Source: Deinococcus aerius (GTDB lineage: Bacteria; Deinococcota; Deinococci; Deinococcales; Deinococcaceae). From it: a DNA stretch of 64,000 nucleotides. Positions 27,796 to 37,522 of the stretch are shown piece after piece. The stretch covers positions 8,317-72,316 of the forward strand of contig NZ_BFAG01000018.1 in assembly GCF_002897375.1 (NCBI RefSeq). Reading direction: 5' to 3'. The translations under genes and the position numbers were made by a program. A model generated the notes under the pieces. It ran no database searches and was not told where the DNA came from. It was given only the letters and a program-made list of their open reading frames with translations. How positions within the stretch are numbered: position 1 is the first letter of the stretch; each line of letters begins with the position of its first letter.

Positions 27796-29822
27796 CTGGC
27801 ACCTCCCAGCAGCGTCAGGCCCAGGAGCGTCGGGTTCGCGCCCTTGCCCTCACTCACGAGCGTCACCCGCTTAATAACCTTGTCGGGCGTGGGGTTGCGC
27901 CACTCCAGCACGCTCAGGGCCACGTCCAGCCCGTCCCTCGTCTTGCCGAACCACACCGGGTCCTGCACCAGGCTGGTGACCAGCGGCTCGGTCCAGGCGC
28001 GGATGTGGCGGCCATACTCCAGCGGCTGCACCTGCCGGGTGCCGTCCGCGAACTCGATCTCGTAGCGCCCGACCTGCTCGCGGTCGCTGGGGTTGGGCCA
28101 GCCCGTCGTGTGCAGAAAGGCGATGCCGTCCGCCCTCGCGCCGATGTCCAGGGAAACCCGTTCCGGGAGATCACTCACGGCGGCCCGGCTGCCCTTCGTC
28201 ATCACGGCGCCGGAGATCAGGAACTTGTACGCGCCCAGCTTCACCTCGCCCGTGGGGAGGTTGGAGAGGTCGGTGTCCGGCCCCTTCCCGATCCACCCCG
28301 TCTCGTCGCGGTCGGTCAGGGCGCGGTTGACCACCGCCTTCAGGTCCACGAGCTGCCCGCGCCGAGCGGTATAGCTCGCCCCCCGATAGAGGTCGCGGTA
28401 ACGGGCGGCGGCGTTCTGGACCGGCGGCGCACCCGGATTCCAGGCGCTCGCCCCACCGCGCACGTAGGCGACGCCCTGATCCGCCTGCCCGTCCCAGATG
28501 CTGGGGTTGCCGAAGTACCCCGTCCAGCGCGTCTGCACGTACCCGGTCGCCCCGTAACGTGCCGCACTCTGGGCAAAGGTCTCGGGGTTCAGGTTGTCCC
28601 GCCACCCGGCCCCGTAAGCCTTGAAGCCCGCCTTTTTGATCTCCGCCAGCAGCGGGTAGTCCGCCGCCGGGTTGTACGCCCAGTACATCACCTCGATGTC
28701 CTTGGGCAGCATCTGTGGAATCTCGTCCTTGAAGGCGTCCGCAAAGGCCACATCGTGCCAGATCATCGTCCCGGCGCCCAGGCTCTTGAGGTGGCGGTAC
28801 AGCCTCAGCGTGTCGTCCACGAAGAGCTTCTCGAAACCCACCGCCTTGCCGTTCTCCCGCGCGGGGAAGCGGTCGAGGTTGCGGACCTCGTCGTGCCCGA
28901 TATGGACACGTTTCGCGCCGAAGGTCTTGACCGCCTCGGTCAGGATGGGGAGCACCACGTCGTAGGTGCGCGGGTTGAGCGTGTCGTACGCGAAGGGGTT
29001 CTGGCTCTGCGGGTCCTGCACGAGGTCCTTGTTCGCCCCGCCGTAGAACAGCCACCCGGTATGGCCCAGCGTCTCGATCAGCGGCACCGGCTCCAGCCCG
29101 TAGCTGCGGGCCAGGTTCGCCACCCGCGCCGCCTCGGCCTTGCTCGCGCCGCCCGGATGCGCGAAGCCGCCCTGCCGCGCCGCGTCCCACTGCACGTAGT
29201 TGCTCATGACCAGGACGCCGTTGTACTTCATCTCCGCCAGCATGGGGATCAGCGCGTCGTTCACGCCCTTGCTGTACTGGTCCAGGTACAGCATCGCCAT
29301 CCGCTGGGGGAGCCGGGGAAAGTCGCTGATCCCGGCGAAGCGAAGCCCGCTGGGCGTGAGGAGCTGCCGCAGCGTCTGAGCGCCGTAGTACGCCCCTTTG
29401 GGGTCGGCCCCCACGACCGTCGCCCCGCTCGCATCCACCCACAGCGCGTACCCCTCGGGCTTGTCGGTGAGGAGGCCCTTACTCTGGGCGACCTGTGCCA
29501 GCCGGGAATCTGCGCGCGTGCCGATCACGATGCGCCCCGGCCCACCGCTCGCCAGCGGCAGGTCGGCGTTCAGGCGGGTCTTCCACTCGCTTTGCAGGTC
29601 GCGGACCGCCCACCTCAGCTCGGGGGCGTCGCCGCGCACCTCCACGGAAAGACCCGCGAGGGGCAGCGTGCCCGCCGGGTACTGCGCCCGCTGCGGGACG
29701 GGGAGAATCTGGGCCGGGGGGAGCGCCTGCACGGCATCGGGAACGGCCTGAAGGGGCAGCGCCAGGGTCCCCGACACGCACGCGAGCGCGGCGGTCAGGG
29801 TGAGGGTCAGGGGCGCACGCAA
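27792..29822 (-). CDS. GH20 beta-N-acetylhexosaminidase, secreted
   Basis: 676 residues from a TTG at 29822 with AAGGAGG seven bases upstream; this start gives a clean signal peptide (LRAPLTLTLTAALACVSG). Residues about 40-140 form the non-catalytic GH20b-type domain (VVGADPKGAYYGAQTLRQLL). The (beta/alpha)8 domain follows. The catalytic Asp-Glu pair is in RVHIGHDEVRN near residue 309, preceded by PLIETLGHTGW. GH20 enzymes remove terminal GlcNAc or GalNAc by substrate-assisted catalysis. A C-terminal beta-rich region ends the protein. Its neighbours are sugar-binding proteins and permeases, consistent with extracellular trimming of chitin- or peptidoglycan-derived sugars followed by import. 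Confidence 0.88.
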
Positions 29823-29905
29823 GGGGAAACCTCCTTGGGAAACTTGCAAAAGGGGCATTGATGAGGCCAGCGGGGGAGAGGTCCGCCCGCTGGCCTCTCC
29901 TGGTC

Positions 29906-31141
29906 TTACAGGCTGGCGTTCCAGACCTTCACGGCGTCGTCGAGGGCGGCCTGCACGCTCTTGGTGCCCGCCACCGCGGCCTCGATGTTGTCCTTGAAGG
30001 CCTTGAACAGCTTGGAGGCGTCCGGCACCACAACGGTGAGGTCCTGGGCGCGGCGAAGCTGCTTGGACGCCTGGAGGCGGCCCTGGTCCACCGCGTTGGC
30101 CCCGCCCTTCTGAAAGTAGGCGTCGCGCGAGGCCTTCTGGGTGGAGGGGAAGGTCGTCTTCGTGACCTTGGAGAAGGCGAGCTGGTTGGCGTCGTTCGTG
30201 ATGAACGCGGCGAGCTTCATGGAGAGGTCCTTGTTCTGCACGCCCTTGGGCACGCTCATCGCCATCAGCGGCGTATGGATCACGTTGCCGCCCAGGTCCA
30301 GCGGGTACGGCCCCACCCGCGTGAGGTTGTACACGTCCTTGTTGTCGTTCTCGACCCGCAGGATGAACTGCGGCCCGGTGATGAGCATCCCCAGCTTGCC
30401 CGCGCCGTACAGCTCGGTCGCCGCCGTGAAGCCCCGGCGCATGGTGTCCTCGGGGATATAGCCCTTCTTGTACAGGTCCACGTACTGCTGCACCAGCCGC
30501 ACGTGCTGCGGCGAGTTGAACACGGCTTTCTTACCGTCTTTCGACAGGATGGGCAGCCCCGCCTCCTGGAACATGAACAGGAAGCCCAGGTTGTTGATGT
30601 TGGGCACGAAGCCGTACATGCCCGTCTTGTCCTTGATCTGCCGCGCGGCGGCGATCAGGGTCTGCATGGTGCGCGGCGGGTTGTTGGGGTCCAGGCCCGC
30701 CTTCCTGAAGAGGTCGGTGTTGTAGGCGACCACCTTGGGGGACCAGTACCACGGCAGGCCGTACACCTTGCCGTCGATGGTGAAGGTGTTCAGCGCGCCC
30801 TTGAAGTAGGTGTTCAGAACGGGCTGGCCCACCGCGTTCATGGGTTCGAGCGCCCCCTGCTGCTGCATCTTCACGATCATGTCGGCATTCAGGTTCACGG
30901 CGGCGGGCGGGCGACCGGCGGCCACGGCGGCGAGCAGCTTCTGCTCGATGGCGTTGGCGGGCACGTCCACCCACTTCACGTCGACGTTCGGGTTCTGTTT
31001 CTCGAACGCCGTTGCCAGCCGCTCCATCTCGTCGTTGAAGAGGGGTGCCAGCGAGATGGTCCAGAACTCGAGCTGGGTCTTCTGGGCGGCGGCGGCGGAG
31101 AGGCCCAGCAGGGCGGCGGTCAGGAGAAGGTTGCGGCGCAT
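29906..31141 (-). CDS. Extracellular sugar-binding protein (ABC family 1)
   Basis: 411 residues with a signal peptide (MRRNLLLTAALLGLSAAAAQ). LEFWTISLAPLFNDEMERLA and FEKQNPNVDVKWVDVPA are typical of SBP_bac_1 sugar-binding proteins, and GKVYGLPWYWSPKVVAYNTD is the ligand-cleft segment. It is strongly similar to the protein encoded at 31325-32554, so the two arose by tandem duplication. It probably delivers an amino sugar or oligosaccharide to the downstream permeases. Two different binders feeding one channel would broaden substrate range. Confidence 0.9.
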   Translation of the reverse strand: MRRNLLLTAALLGLSAAAAQKTQLEFWTISLAPLFNDEMERLATAFEKQNPNVDVKWVDVPANAIEQKLLAAVAAGRPPAAVNLNADMIVKMQQQGALEPMNAVGQPVLNTYFKGALNTFTIDGKVYGLPWYWSPKVVAYNTDLFRKAGLDPNNPPRTMQTLIAAARQIKDKTGMYGFVPNINNLGFLFMFQEAGLPILSKDGKKAVFNSPQHVRLVQQYVDLYKKGYIPEDTMRRGFTAATELYGAGKLGMLITGPQFILRVENDNKDVYNLTRVGPYPLDLGGNVIHTPLMAMSVPKGVQNKDLSMKLAAFITNDANQLAFSKVTKTTFPSTQKASRDAYFQKGGANAVDQGRLQASKQLRRAQDLTVVVPDASKLFKAFKDNIEAAVAGTKSVQAALDDAVKVWNASL

Positions 31142-31324
31142 GGCGAACTTCCTTTCGGGGAGGGGTGGTGTGGGCGGAGGGACGAGGAGTGAAACGGCAA
31201 GACAGAGTGGAGCCAGCGCGGCTCTGTCCGCGCCCCGGATGAACCCGAATTTTCTCGTCCGTCACATTCTGGGGCGTCTGCGCGGCGGGGGGGTGAGAAG
31301 GTGTGGCCCGGCATGAGAAGCGGC

Positions 31325-32554
31325 CTACTGCCCCAGGCTCGCGTTCCAGGTCTTCACCACGTTGTCCAGCGTGGTCCTGATGTCGGCCCCCCTGAAGAAG
31401 ATCGACTCGATGCCGTCCTTGAAGGCCTTCTGCAACCGGCTGGCGTCGGGCAGGATCAGCCCCAGGTCCTGCGCGGCGCCGATAGTGCGGCTCATGGCGA
31501 GGCGCGACTCGTTCACGGCCCCCGCCCCGCCCCGGGTGAAGTAGGGATCCTGAACGGCCCGCCGGGTCGAGGGGAAGGTGTTCGTGGCCTTGGCGAACTC
31601 CAGTTGCCGGGTGTCGTCCGTCATGAAGGTGGCGAGCCGGGCGGCGGCGGCCTTGTTCCTCGACCCCTGCGGCACCGCGAGGGCCATCAGCGGCGTGTGG
31701 GCAACCTTGCCCGCGCCCAGGGGGTAGGGCACCACCCGGGTCTGGTCGTAGACGTTCTTGTTGTCGTTCTGCACCCGGATCAGGAACTGCGGCCCGGTGA
31801 TGAGCATGCCCAGTTGCCCGTTCGAGTACTGCTGGGTGGCCGCCTCGTAGCCCTTGGTGATCGCGGCCTCGGGGAGGTACCCCGCCTTGTACAGGTCGAG
31901 GTATTTGCGAATCAGGGCCACGTGCTGCGGCGAGTTGAACACCGCCCGCTTGCCGTCCCCCGACAGCACCGGCAACCCCTCCTCCTGGAAGAGGTACAGG
32001 AACTCCAGGTTTTGCAGGTCGGGCAGGAAGCCGTAGGTCCCGGTGCGGTCCTTGATCTGCCGGGCGACGCGGATGAGTTCGGCCGTGTTGCGCGGCGGCT
32101 GGGTCACGCCCGCCTTCTTGAAGATCGCGGTGTTGTAGGCCACGACCTTGGGCGCCCAGTACCACGGGGCGCCGTACAGCTTGCCGCCGTACGTGAAAGC
32201 GGCCCCCGCGCGCGGCAGGTACTGGTCCAGGCTGCCCTGCGGCGCGATGCCGTCCAGCGGCGCGATGATCCCCTGCTCCTGCAGGCGGTCCAGAAATTCC
32301 GCGTTCAGGTTCACCACGTCGGGCGAGCGGCCCGCCGCCGTCGCCGCCAGCAGCCGCTGGGTCACGGTGTCGAAGGGGATGTCGGTCCAGTTGACCTTGA
32401 TCCCCGGGTTGGCCTTCTCGAAGGCCGCGATCTGCCCCTGGATGAGGTCGGTGAAAAAGGGCTTGAGCGAGAGCGTCCAGAACTCCAGCGTCGTGGGCTG
32501 CGCGCTGGCCCCTCCCAGGCTGAGCAGGCCGAGGGTGAGCACTATTCGCTTCAT
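31325..32554 (-). CDS. Extracellular sugar-binding protein, tandem paralogue
   Basis: 409 residues with a signal peptide (MKRIVLTLGLLSLGGASAQ). LEFWTLSLKPFFTDLIQGQI, GKLYGAPWYWAPKVVAYNTA and NGQLGMLITGPQFLIRVQND closely match the neighbour at 29906-31141. It follows the MurR/RpiR regulator by 31 bases. The 183-base gap between the two paralogues could hold an extra promoter or processing site, but I see no clear signal there. The substrate is likely an N-acetylated sugar, given the nanE/GH20/nagZ context. Confidence 0.9.
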   Translation of the reverse strand: MKRIVLTLGLLSLGGASAQPTTLEFWTLSLKPFFTDLIQGQIAAFEKANPGIKVNWTDIPFDTVTQRLLAATAAGRSPDVVNLNAEFLDRLQEQGIIAPLDGIAPQGSLDQYLPRAGAAFTYGGKLYGAPWYWAPKVVAYNTAIFKKAGVTQPPRNTAELIRVARQIKDRTGTYGFLPDLQNLEFLYLFQEEGLPVLSGDGKRAVFNSPQHVALIRKYLDLYKAGYLPEAAITKGYEAATQQYSNGQLGMLITGPQFLIRVQNDNKNVYDQTRVVPYPLGAGKVAHTPLMALAVPQGSRNKAAAARLATFMTDDTRQLEFAKATNTFPSTRRAVQDPYFTRGGAGAVNESRLAMSRTIGAAQDLGLILPDASRLQKAFKDGIESIFFRGADIRTTLDNVVKTWNASLGQ

Positions 32555-32585
32555 GGCGTTCCTCCTGTGGTGTAAGCCGTGGGCC

Positions 32586-33440
32586 TCAGTAGCTCTTGTC
32601 CACGACGGCCGCCGCCGTCGTCCTGACCGCGTCCTGCGCGCCCGGCACCCGCGTGGCGAGGCCGGTGTACAGCGCCTCCAGCACGAGCAGTTGCCCCACC
32701 TTGCTGGCGACCGCCCCGCCCCCCAGCGGGTCTTCCGGCGACGCGGTGTGCAGCGTGCAGTCGGCGTACTCCGTCACCGGGCTGCGGGCGCGGTGGGTGA
32801 TGGCGACCACGAACGCCCCGCTCTGCCGGGCCTCGCGCAGCACGTGGACGGTGTCGATGGTGCTTCCCGAGCGGGTGATGCCCACCGTGACCGACCCCCG
32901 GGGCAGCACGGCGGCCCGCATGGCGGCGAGGTGCGGGTCAACCGTGGCCGCCGCGTTGAGCCCCAGTCGCAGCAGCTTGTACGCGAAGTCCAGCGCGGTG
33001 ACGCCGCTCGCCCCCTGCCCGGTGAGCAGGATGAATGGCGCGTCGGCCAGGGCGTTCAGCGCGCGTTCCAGCTCGCGCGGGTCGAGCACCTTGCCCGTCT
33101 CCTCCAGGGCCTGGGCGCAGGCGCGGGCGGCCTGGGCGATCAGGCTCTCCGGCGTGCCGCTGGGCAGGGCGTCGGGCGAACTCGGCGCGCCCGCCAGGTC
33201 GGCGGCGAGGGCGAGCTTGAACTCCTGAAAGCCCCCGAACCCGATGTCGCGGCACAGGCGCATGACGGTCGCCACGCCGGTCCCGCTCGCCTCGGCCAGC
33301 TCGGTGACCGTCTGGTAGACCACCTCGCGGGGGTGCTCCAGCGTGTACGCCGCCGCCCGCTGCTGGGCCGGGGTGAGCAGCGCCATCTGCGCGCGCAGGC
33401 GGCTGAGCGCGCCGCTGAGCCGGGCCCGTTCCCCGATCAC
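32586..33440 (-). CDS. MurR/RpiR-family transcriptional regulator
   Basis: 284 residues from a GTG at 33440 that overlaps the nanE stop (GTGA). The N-terminal HTH_6 domain is clear (LLTPAQQRAAAYTLEHPREV, TELAEASGTGVATVMRLCRD, GFGGFQEFKLALA). A SIS sugar-phosphate-binding domain follows (ILLTGQGASGVTALDFAYKL, TVGITRSGSTIDTVHVLREA, VVAITHRARSPV). Members sense phosphosugars such as MurNAc-6-P or GlcNAc-6-P and usually repress. The operator-like sites at 34217-34228 and 34269-34280 in the nanE-nagZ intergenic region are the expected targets. Confidence 0.88.
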   Translation of the reverse strand: MIGERARLSGALSRLRAQMALLTPAQQRAAAYTLEHPREVVYQTVTELAEASGTGVATVMRLCRDIGFGGFQEFKLALAADLAGAPSSPDALPSGTPESLIAQAARACAQALEETGKVLDPRELERALNALADAPFILLTGQGASGVTALDFAYKLLRLGLNAAATVDPHLAAMRAAVLPRGSVTVGITRSGSTIDTVHVLREARQSGAFVVAITHRARSPVTEYADCTLHTASPEDPLGGGAVASKVGQLLVLEALYTGLATRVPGAQDAVRTTAAAVVDKSY

Positions 33441-34162
33441 AGGGCCTCGGTCACGGGGGACACCGTCCGTTCCGCCGCGTCCCGCAGCGCCGCCGCGAAC
33501 CAGCGGGTGATGTCGTCGGGCCGGGTGATCGCCGAACCCACGACGACCGCGTGGGCGCCGAGGTCCAGGGCCCGCGCCGCCTCGGCCGGGGTCCTCAGGC
33601 GGCCCTCGGCGAAGAAGGGAATTCCGGCGGCGGTGAGGGCCCGCATCAGCTCGAAGTCGGGCTCCTCCTGCCGGGGGCTGTTCGGCGTGTACCCCGACAG
33701 GGCGGTGCTCACCACGTCGGCCCCGTCCGCCATCGCCGCCTCCGCCTCCGCCAGCGTGCTCACGTCGGCCAGGGCGAGCGCGCCCGACCCCTGGATGGCC
33801 GCGACCATCTCGGCCACGGGGTGCGGCCTGGGGCGGCGGGTCGCGTCGAAGGCGACAAGCTCGCAGCCCAACTCGGCGAGTTCCCGCGCCTCCCCCGGGG
33901 TGGGGGTGATGTACACCTCCGTATCGGTGCGCCAGGTCTTCGTCAGGCCGATCAGGGGGAGCGCGCTCACCGCCCGAACGGCGCGCACGTCCCCCGCCGA
34001 GCGGACGCGCAGCCCCGCCGCGCCCCCCACCTCGGCGGCCCGGGCCAGCGCGGCGATGATGCGGGAGTCCCGCAGCGGGCTGCCGTCGTCGGCCTGCACC
34101 GAGACGACGAGTTGCGAGCGCAGGCGGCTGAGCACGCTGCGGGGGGGGCGCGGGTGGGTCAC
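33437..34162 (-). CDS. nanE: N-acylglucosamine-6-phosphate 2-epimerase
   Basis: 241 residues from a GTG at 34162 with GAGGAGG five bases upstream. NanE converts ManNAc-6-phosphate to GlcNAc-6-phosphate in the cytoplasm. Family signatures: LVVSVQADDGSPL at the N-terminus, LIGLTKTWRTDTEVYITPT with the catalytic Lys, LVAFDATRRPRP, and FFAEGRLRTPAEAARALDLG followed by AVVVGSAITRP. It is the first gene of the amino-sugar operon and is coupled to the regulator gene downstream. No nanA, nanK, nagA or nagB is visible in the window. Confidence 0.88.
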   Translation of the reverse strand: MTHPRPPRSVLSRLRSQLVVSVQADDGSPLRDSRIIAALARAAEVGGAAGLRVRSAGDVRAVRAVSALPLIGLTKTWRTDTEVYITPTPGEARELAELGCELVAFDATRRPRPHPVAEMVAAIQGSGALALADVSTLAEAEAAMADGADVVSTALSGYTPNSPRQEEPDFELMRALTAAGIPFFAEGRLRTPAEAARALDLGAHAVVVGSAITRPDDITRWFAAALRDAAERTVSPVTEAL

Positions 34163-34203
34163 GAAACCTCCTCTGGAACACGGGCTGGAGCAAAACTCCA
34201 GAT

Positions 34204-34280
34204 TTGACTGTGAAGTTGGAATAAGGTTACCTTTGGAGCGAACCGCTGTCAACCGCCACGAAAGTTGGAACCTTATTCCA
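34204..34280. promoter_or_regulatory. Divergent promoter with paired MurR/RpiR-type operator half-sites
   Basis: In the nanE-nagZ gap TGGAATAAGGTT occurs at 34217-34228, and its exact reverse complement AACCTTATTCCA at 34269-34280. Possible promoters: rightwards TTGACT (34204-34209) and TTACCT 17 bases later; leftwards TTGACA (complement of 34247-34252) and TAACCT 17 bases later. The inner site overlaps both -10 regions. GGAAT-containing inverted sites are typical of RpiR-family operators, so repression by the adjacent regulator is likely. Promoter boxes are weaker evidence than the inverted repeat. Confidence 0.6.
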
Positions 34281-34291
34281 CAGGAGGACCC

Positions 34292-35782
34292 ATGCTCCCC
34301 GATGCCCCCCACGCCGGACCCCTGCTGATGGTGGATATTCCCGGCCCGGTCCTCGACCCCGGCACCCGTGAACACCTGCGCCGCCACCGCATCCGCGCCG
34401 TCTGCCTCTTTCGCAAGAACGTGGAGAGCGAGGAGGGGCTCGCCCGGCTGGTCGCCGACCTGCGCGAGGTGATGGGGGAGGGGGCGCTGATCGCCATCGA
34501 CCAGGAGGGCGGCGCCGTGTTCCGCACCCCCTTCTGGCCCTTCGCCCCCAGCGCGATGAGCCTGGGCGCGAGTGACGACCCGGGGCTGGCCCGCGAGGTC
34601 GGCGCGGCGGTCGCCCGCCCCCTCGCCGCCGCCGGGATCAACTGGAACTTCGCGCCCGTGCTCGACCTCAACGTGAACCCCCTCAACCCGGTGATCAGCG
34701 AGCGGGCCTTCGGCGCGGATCCCGGGCGCGCGACTGACCTCGCGCTCGCCTGGCTGGAGGGCTGCCTGGCCCAGGGCGTCGCGGGCTGCGTCAAGCACTT
34801 CCCCGGCCACGGCGACACCCACCTCGACAGCCACCTCGCGCTGCCCCGGGTGGACAAGGGCCGGGCGGAGCTGGAGGCCGGGGAGTTCCTGCCCTTCCGC
34901 CGCGCCCTGGGGGAGGCCGCCGCCCCCGCCGTGATGAGCGCCCACATCGTCTACCCGGCCCTGGACCCGGGGCTGCCCGCCACCCTCTCGCGCCCCGTCC
35001 TGACCGGCCTGCTGCGGGAGGAGTGGGGGTATGGGGGCGTGGTCATCACCGACTCGATGGGGATGCAGGCCATCGACGGCCACTACGGCCGGGGCGAGGC
35101 CGCCGTGCTGGCCCTGACGGCGGGGGCCGACATGGTGATGGCGCTCGGCCGCCGCTCGGCCCAGGAGGAGACGCTGGCGGCGGTGGAGGCGGCAATCCTG
35201 GACGGCCGGGTGGCGGACGTGGCGGGGCGAATGGCGCGGCTGGACGCCCTGGCCCGCCGCTTCCCCAGCCACCCGCACGGGTACGGGCCGGAGCAGCGCA
35301 CCGCCGACGCCGCCCTCCTCGGCGAGGCCTGGGCGCGGGGCATCACCCCCTACCGGGACCCCGTCCCGCCCCCGCCCGGCACGCGCGTCACCCTGGTCTC
35401 GGTCGCCGAGGTGCCGGGCGAGAACGTCGCCGAGGCGGGCGTGAGCGGCGCGGAACTCGCCCGGCGCCTCGCGGGACTGTACGAGGTCGAGACGCACTTC
35501 GTGGAGGACCCCTCCCGGGTGGACTGGCCCGGCCTGCGCGGGGCAGGCCGCACCGTCCTCCTCGCCACGACCGCCCGGCACCGCCACCCCGCCTGGCGCG
35601 CCGCGCGCCCCGACCTGCACCTCGCCCTCTGGAATCCCTACGCGGCCCTCGACGTGGACGCCCCCGCCCTGATCACCTACGGCTTCCGCCCGGGGGCTCT
35701 GGACGCCCTGACCCGCTGCCTGGCCGGGGAAATCACCCCTAGGGGCCGCCTGCCCGTACCCCTCGGCGAGGCGGCTCGTTAA
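34292..35782 (+). CDS. nagZ: GH3 beta-N-acetylhexosaminidase (NagZ-type)
   Basis: 496 residues from the ATG at 34292 with AGGAGG just upstream. It starts with [20 protein letters not shown]; then [32 protein letters not shown], and [20 protein letters not shown] (about residue 168), the NagZ His-containing signature supplying the acid/base dyad. The nucleophile Asp is in [13 protein letters not shown]. It lacks a signal peptide, so it works in the cytoplasm, removing GlcNAc from muropeptides or chito-oligomers. The extra C-terminal 150 residues form the second domain seen in two-domain GH3 enzymes. It is divergent from nanE and shares its control region. Confidence 0.9.
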   Translation: MLPDAPHAGPLLMVDIPGPVLDPGTREHLRRHRIRAVCLFRKNVESEEGLARLVADLREVMGEGALIAIDQEGGAVFRTPFWPFAPSAMSLGASDDPGLAREVGAAVARPLAAAGINWNFAPVLDLNVNPLNPVISERAFGADPGRATDLALAWLEGCLAQGVAGCVKHFPGHGDTHLDSHLALPRVDKGRAELEAGEFLPFRRALGEAAAPAVMSAHIVYPALDPGLPATLSRPVLTGLLREEWGYGGVVITDSMGMQAIDGHYGRGEAAVLALTAGADMVMALGRRSAQEETLAAVEAAILDGRVADVAGRMARLDALARRFPSHPHGYGPEQRTADAALLGEAWARGITPYRDPVPPPPGTRVTLVSVAEVPGENVAEAGVSGAELARRLAGLYEVETHFVEDPSRVDWPGLRGAGRTVLLATTARHRHPAWRAARPDLHLALWNPYAALDVDAPALITYGFRPGALDALTRCLAGEITPRGRLPVPLGEAAR

Positions 35783-36453
35783 ACGCCCGGGAGCTGCTCA
35801 GGCCCAACCAAGTAATTAATACAAAGAGTTCAGGCTCAGCCCGCTCCCCCCCACCGTCACAAGGGCCAAAAGGAATCCCGCTCCCCACCTTCACCCCGAG
35901 CAGATGCCCAGGCGAGGGCAAAAAGGATAAGGATTTGGCGTACAACGTCTACCTCCACCTGACGCTGCGCCGGACGGGACACCGTGGGGGGCCAGACATT
36001 GAAGAGGAAGAGGAAGAGGCGGGTGGGGTGGCGGGGCAGCCCGGTCTTGCGGCAACGATCGCTTCTACATCACCCCTCACCGGAGGAGCGTCTGGTGGCC
36101 TGGCATCTGGGTTCCAAACGCCGGACGAGGGTTCGCCCAGAGTGCCCGCGGAAGAAAAAGGAAGGGCAGGGACCCAGGGAATCTGTCTAGGAGTCCTGGT
36201 CCCGACTGTGGCCCTCGACCCCGCCCGGAGCCTTTTCCACACGGTTGCGCCCGGGACATGTCTCTGCTGCATTCCGCAGGCGGCAAACGCCTGAGCAGAA
36301 GCAGGAAGGAGAGGAGACCGGGCGAAGGGTGGAGCGGGGGCAGTAAACATCAAATAGCTCGGAGTTGGATCGCTCCCTTCCTGTGTTCCTGTCCTACTTT
36401 GTATTAATTCAAGCTGGGTGGACAGACGCCCGGCGCTCTCTTAAGTTACAGCT
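35783..36453. other. 671-base non-coding region bounded by a 13-bp inverted repeat
   Basis: No credible gene. AATTAATACAAAG at 35814-35826 and its exact complement CTTTGTATTAATT at 36397-36409 bracket about 570 bases. These AT-rich boxes stand out in GC-rich DNA. The interior has short basic or acidic open stretches that look random. It could be a decayed small transposon, a structured RNA or a regulatory region for the recombinase-like gene to its right. Confidence 0.45.
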
Positions 36454-37380
36454 ATGAGCGAGAGGTCCGTGTTCGAGGCAGCCCTGCGTGATCTTCCGAA
36501 CACGGAGGCCGAAAAGGTCAGGCGCGCGCTGCTGCGGCATGATCTGGACGCGGCCTGGCCCCTGGTGCGCCGCCACCTGCCCGACGCGCGGGAGAATCCG
36601 GTGACCCTGAAGAACACGCTGAGCGGCATCCGCAAGCTGGTCACCTTCGCCCAGGAGAGCGGGGAGTCGCTGCTCGCACCCACGCCGGGCTTTGCCGCGC
36701 GGTACCTGGCCTCCATCGCGCACCACGCCCCGGCGACCCAGCGGGTGCTGCTCTCGCGCGCCCGGGCCCTGTACCACGCCCTGCGCGAGTTGCGGGTGGT
36801 GGGGCCGGGGTTCGATCCCTTCGCCGAGGTCAGGGGACCCGAGCTGCACGCGCCCCCCGGCGAGGAGAAGGTGGTGTACGGCGAGGACGAGGTCGCCCGC
36901 CTGGTCGCCCACGCCGGGGTGGAGGACCGCGCGCTGGTGCTGCTGGGGGCGGACGCGGGGCTCACCACCGGGGAGACGGCGCGGCTGTGCTGGGAGGACC
37001 TCGACCTGGCGGGCGACCACCTGCGGGTCCACGGCCGGGAGATCGTGGCGAGTGAGCGCCTCACCGACGCGCTGCGGGCGTGGGCCGCGCGGGGCGAGGG
37101 GGTGCTGTACGCGCGGGGCTCGCTCTTTTCCCTCACCGATCACGCCATTCGCGCCCGGCTCTACAAGCTGTGCCGCAAGGCCAACGTCGAGTACCGCGCC
37201 TGGCGCGCCCTGCGCCACCGCTACGCCCTGCGGCTGTGGCAGGAGACCGGTGACCCCCAGCGCGTCGCCGATCAGCTCGGCCTGGGCACCCTGATCGCCG
37301 TGCGCCCCTACGTCCGGCTGGAGGGGCGGCTGCGTCGCCAGGCCCAGGAGGGGAGTGGGGACGGGGAGAAGCCGGGCTGA
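36454..37380 (+). CDS. Tyrosine-recombinase-like protein with degenerate active site
   Basis: 308 residues. Residues about 1-115 resemble a SAM-like core-binding domain (NPVTLKNTLSGIRKLVTFAQ). Residues about 140-300 follow the integrase catalytic fold: GADAGLTTGETARLCWEDLD, then WRALRHRYALRLWQETGDPQ, VADQLGLGTLIAVRPYVRLE. The first catalytic Arg is Thr here (GLTTGE instead of GLRxSE), the box-II HxxR His is Arg, and the later His/Trp (LGH) is Leu; only the LRH Arg and the Tyr in RPYVRL remain. It is therefore probably a DNA-binding relative, not an active recombinase. It has no clear ribosome-binding site and may be leaderless. Confidence 0.68.
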   Translation: MSERSVFEAALRDLPNTEAEKVRRALLRHDLDAAWPLVRRHLPDARENPVTLKNTLSGIRKLVTFAQESGESLLAPTPGFAARYLASIAHHAPATQRVLLSRARALYHALRELRVVGPGFDPFAEVRGPELHAPPGEEKVVYGEDEVARLVAHAGVEDRALVLLGADAGLTTGETARLCWEDLDLAGDHLRVHGREIVASERLTDALRAWAARGEGVLYARGSLFSLTDHAIRARLYKLCRKANVEYRAWRALRHRYALRLWQETGDPQRVADQLGLGTLIAVRPYVRLEGRLRRQAQEGSGDGEKPG

Positions 37381-37399
37381 AGAGGTGGGGGAGAGCGGT

Positions 37400-37436
37400 T
37401 GCCCTGACGGGAACGGGGACGATTTTCCCGGTCAGT
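37400..37436 (+). terminator. Possible terminator after recombinase-like gene
   Basis: CTGACGGGAA ... TTTTCCCGGTCAG about 20 bases after the stop pairs into a stem of about 10 bp with one bulged C. There is no T-run after the stem, so confidence is low. Confidence 0.35.
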
Positions 37437-37481
37437 CCGGCTGAAGGGGGTCGCCAGGCGCACGCACGCTCACCCGGGGGC

Positions 37482-37522
37482 GGTTTAAGGAAGCTGCTAC
37501 GAAACGCAAAGTAAGGATTCTG
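37482..37522. repeat. 41-base intergenic repeat, left copy
   Basis: GGTTTAAGGAAGCTGCTACG and the following 21 bases match the reverse complement of 40314-40354 with about seven differences. The two copies bracket the decayed region, the S1 protease pair and their promoter region. The element type is unknown. Confidence 0.6.

Noticed and set aside
35949..36353. Open frame of 134 codons in the non-coding region after nagZ
   Set aside because: Random-looking sequence, no ribosome-binding site, no family resemblance.
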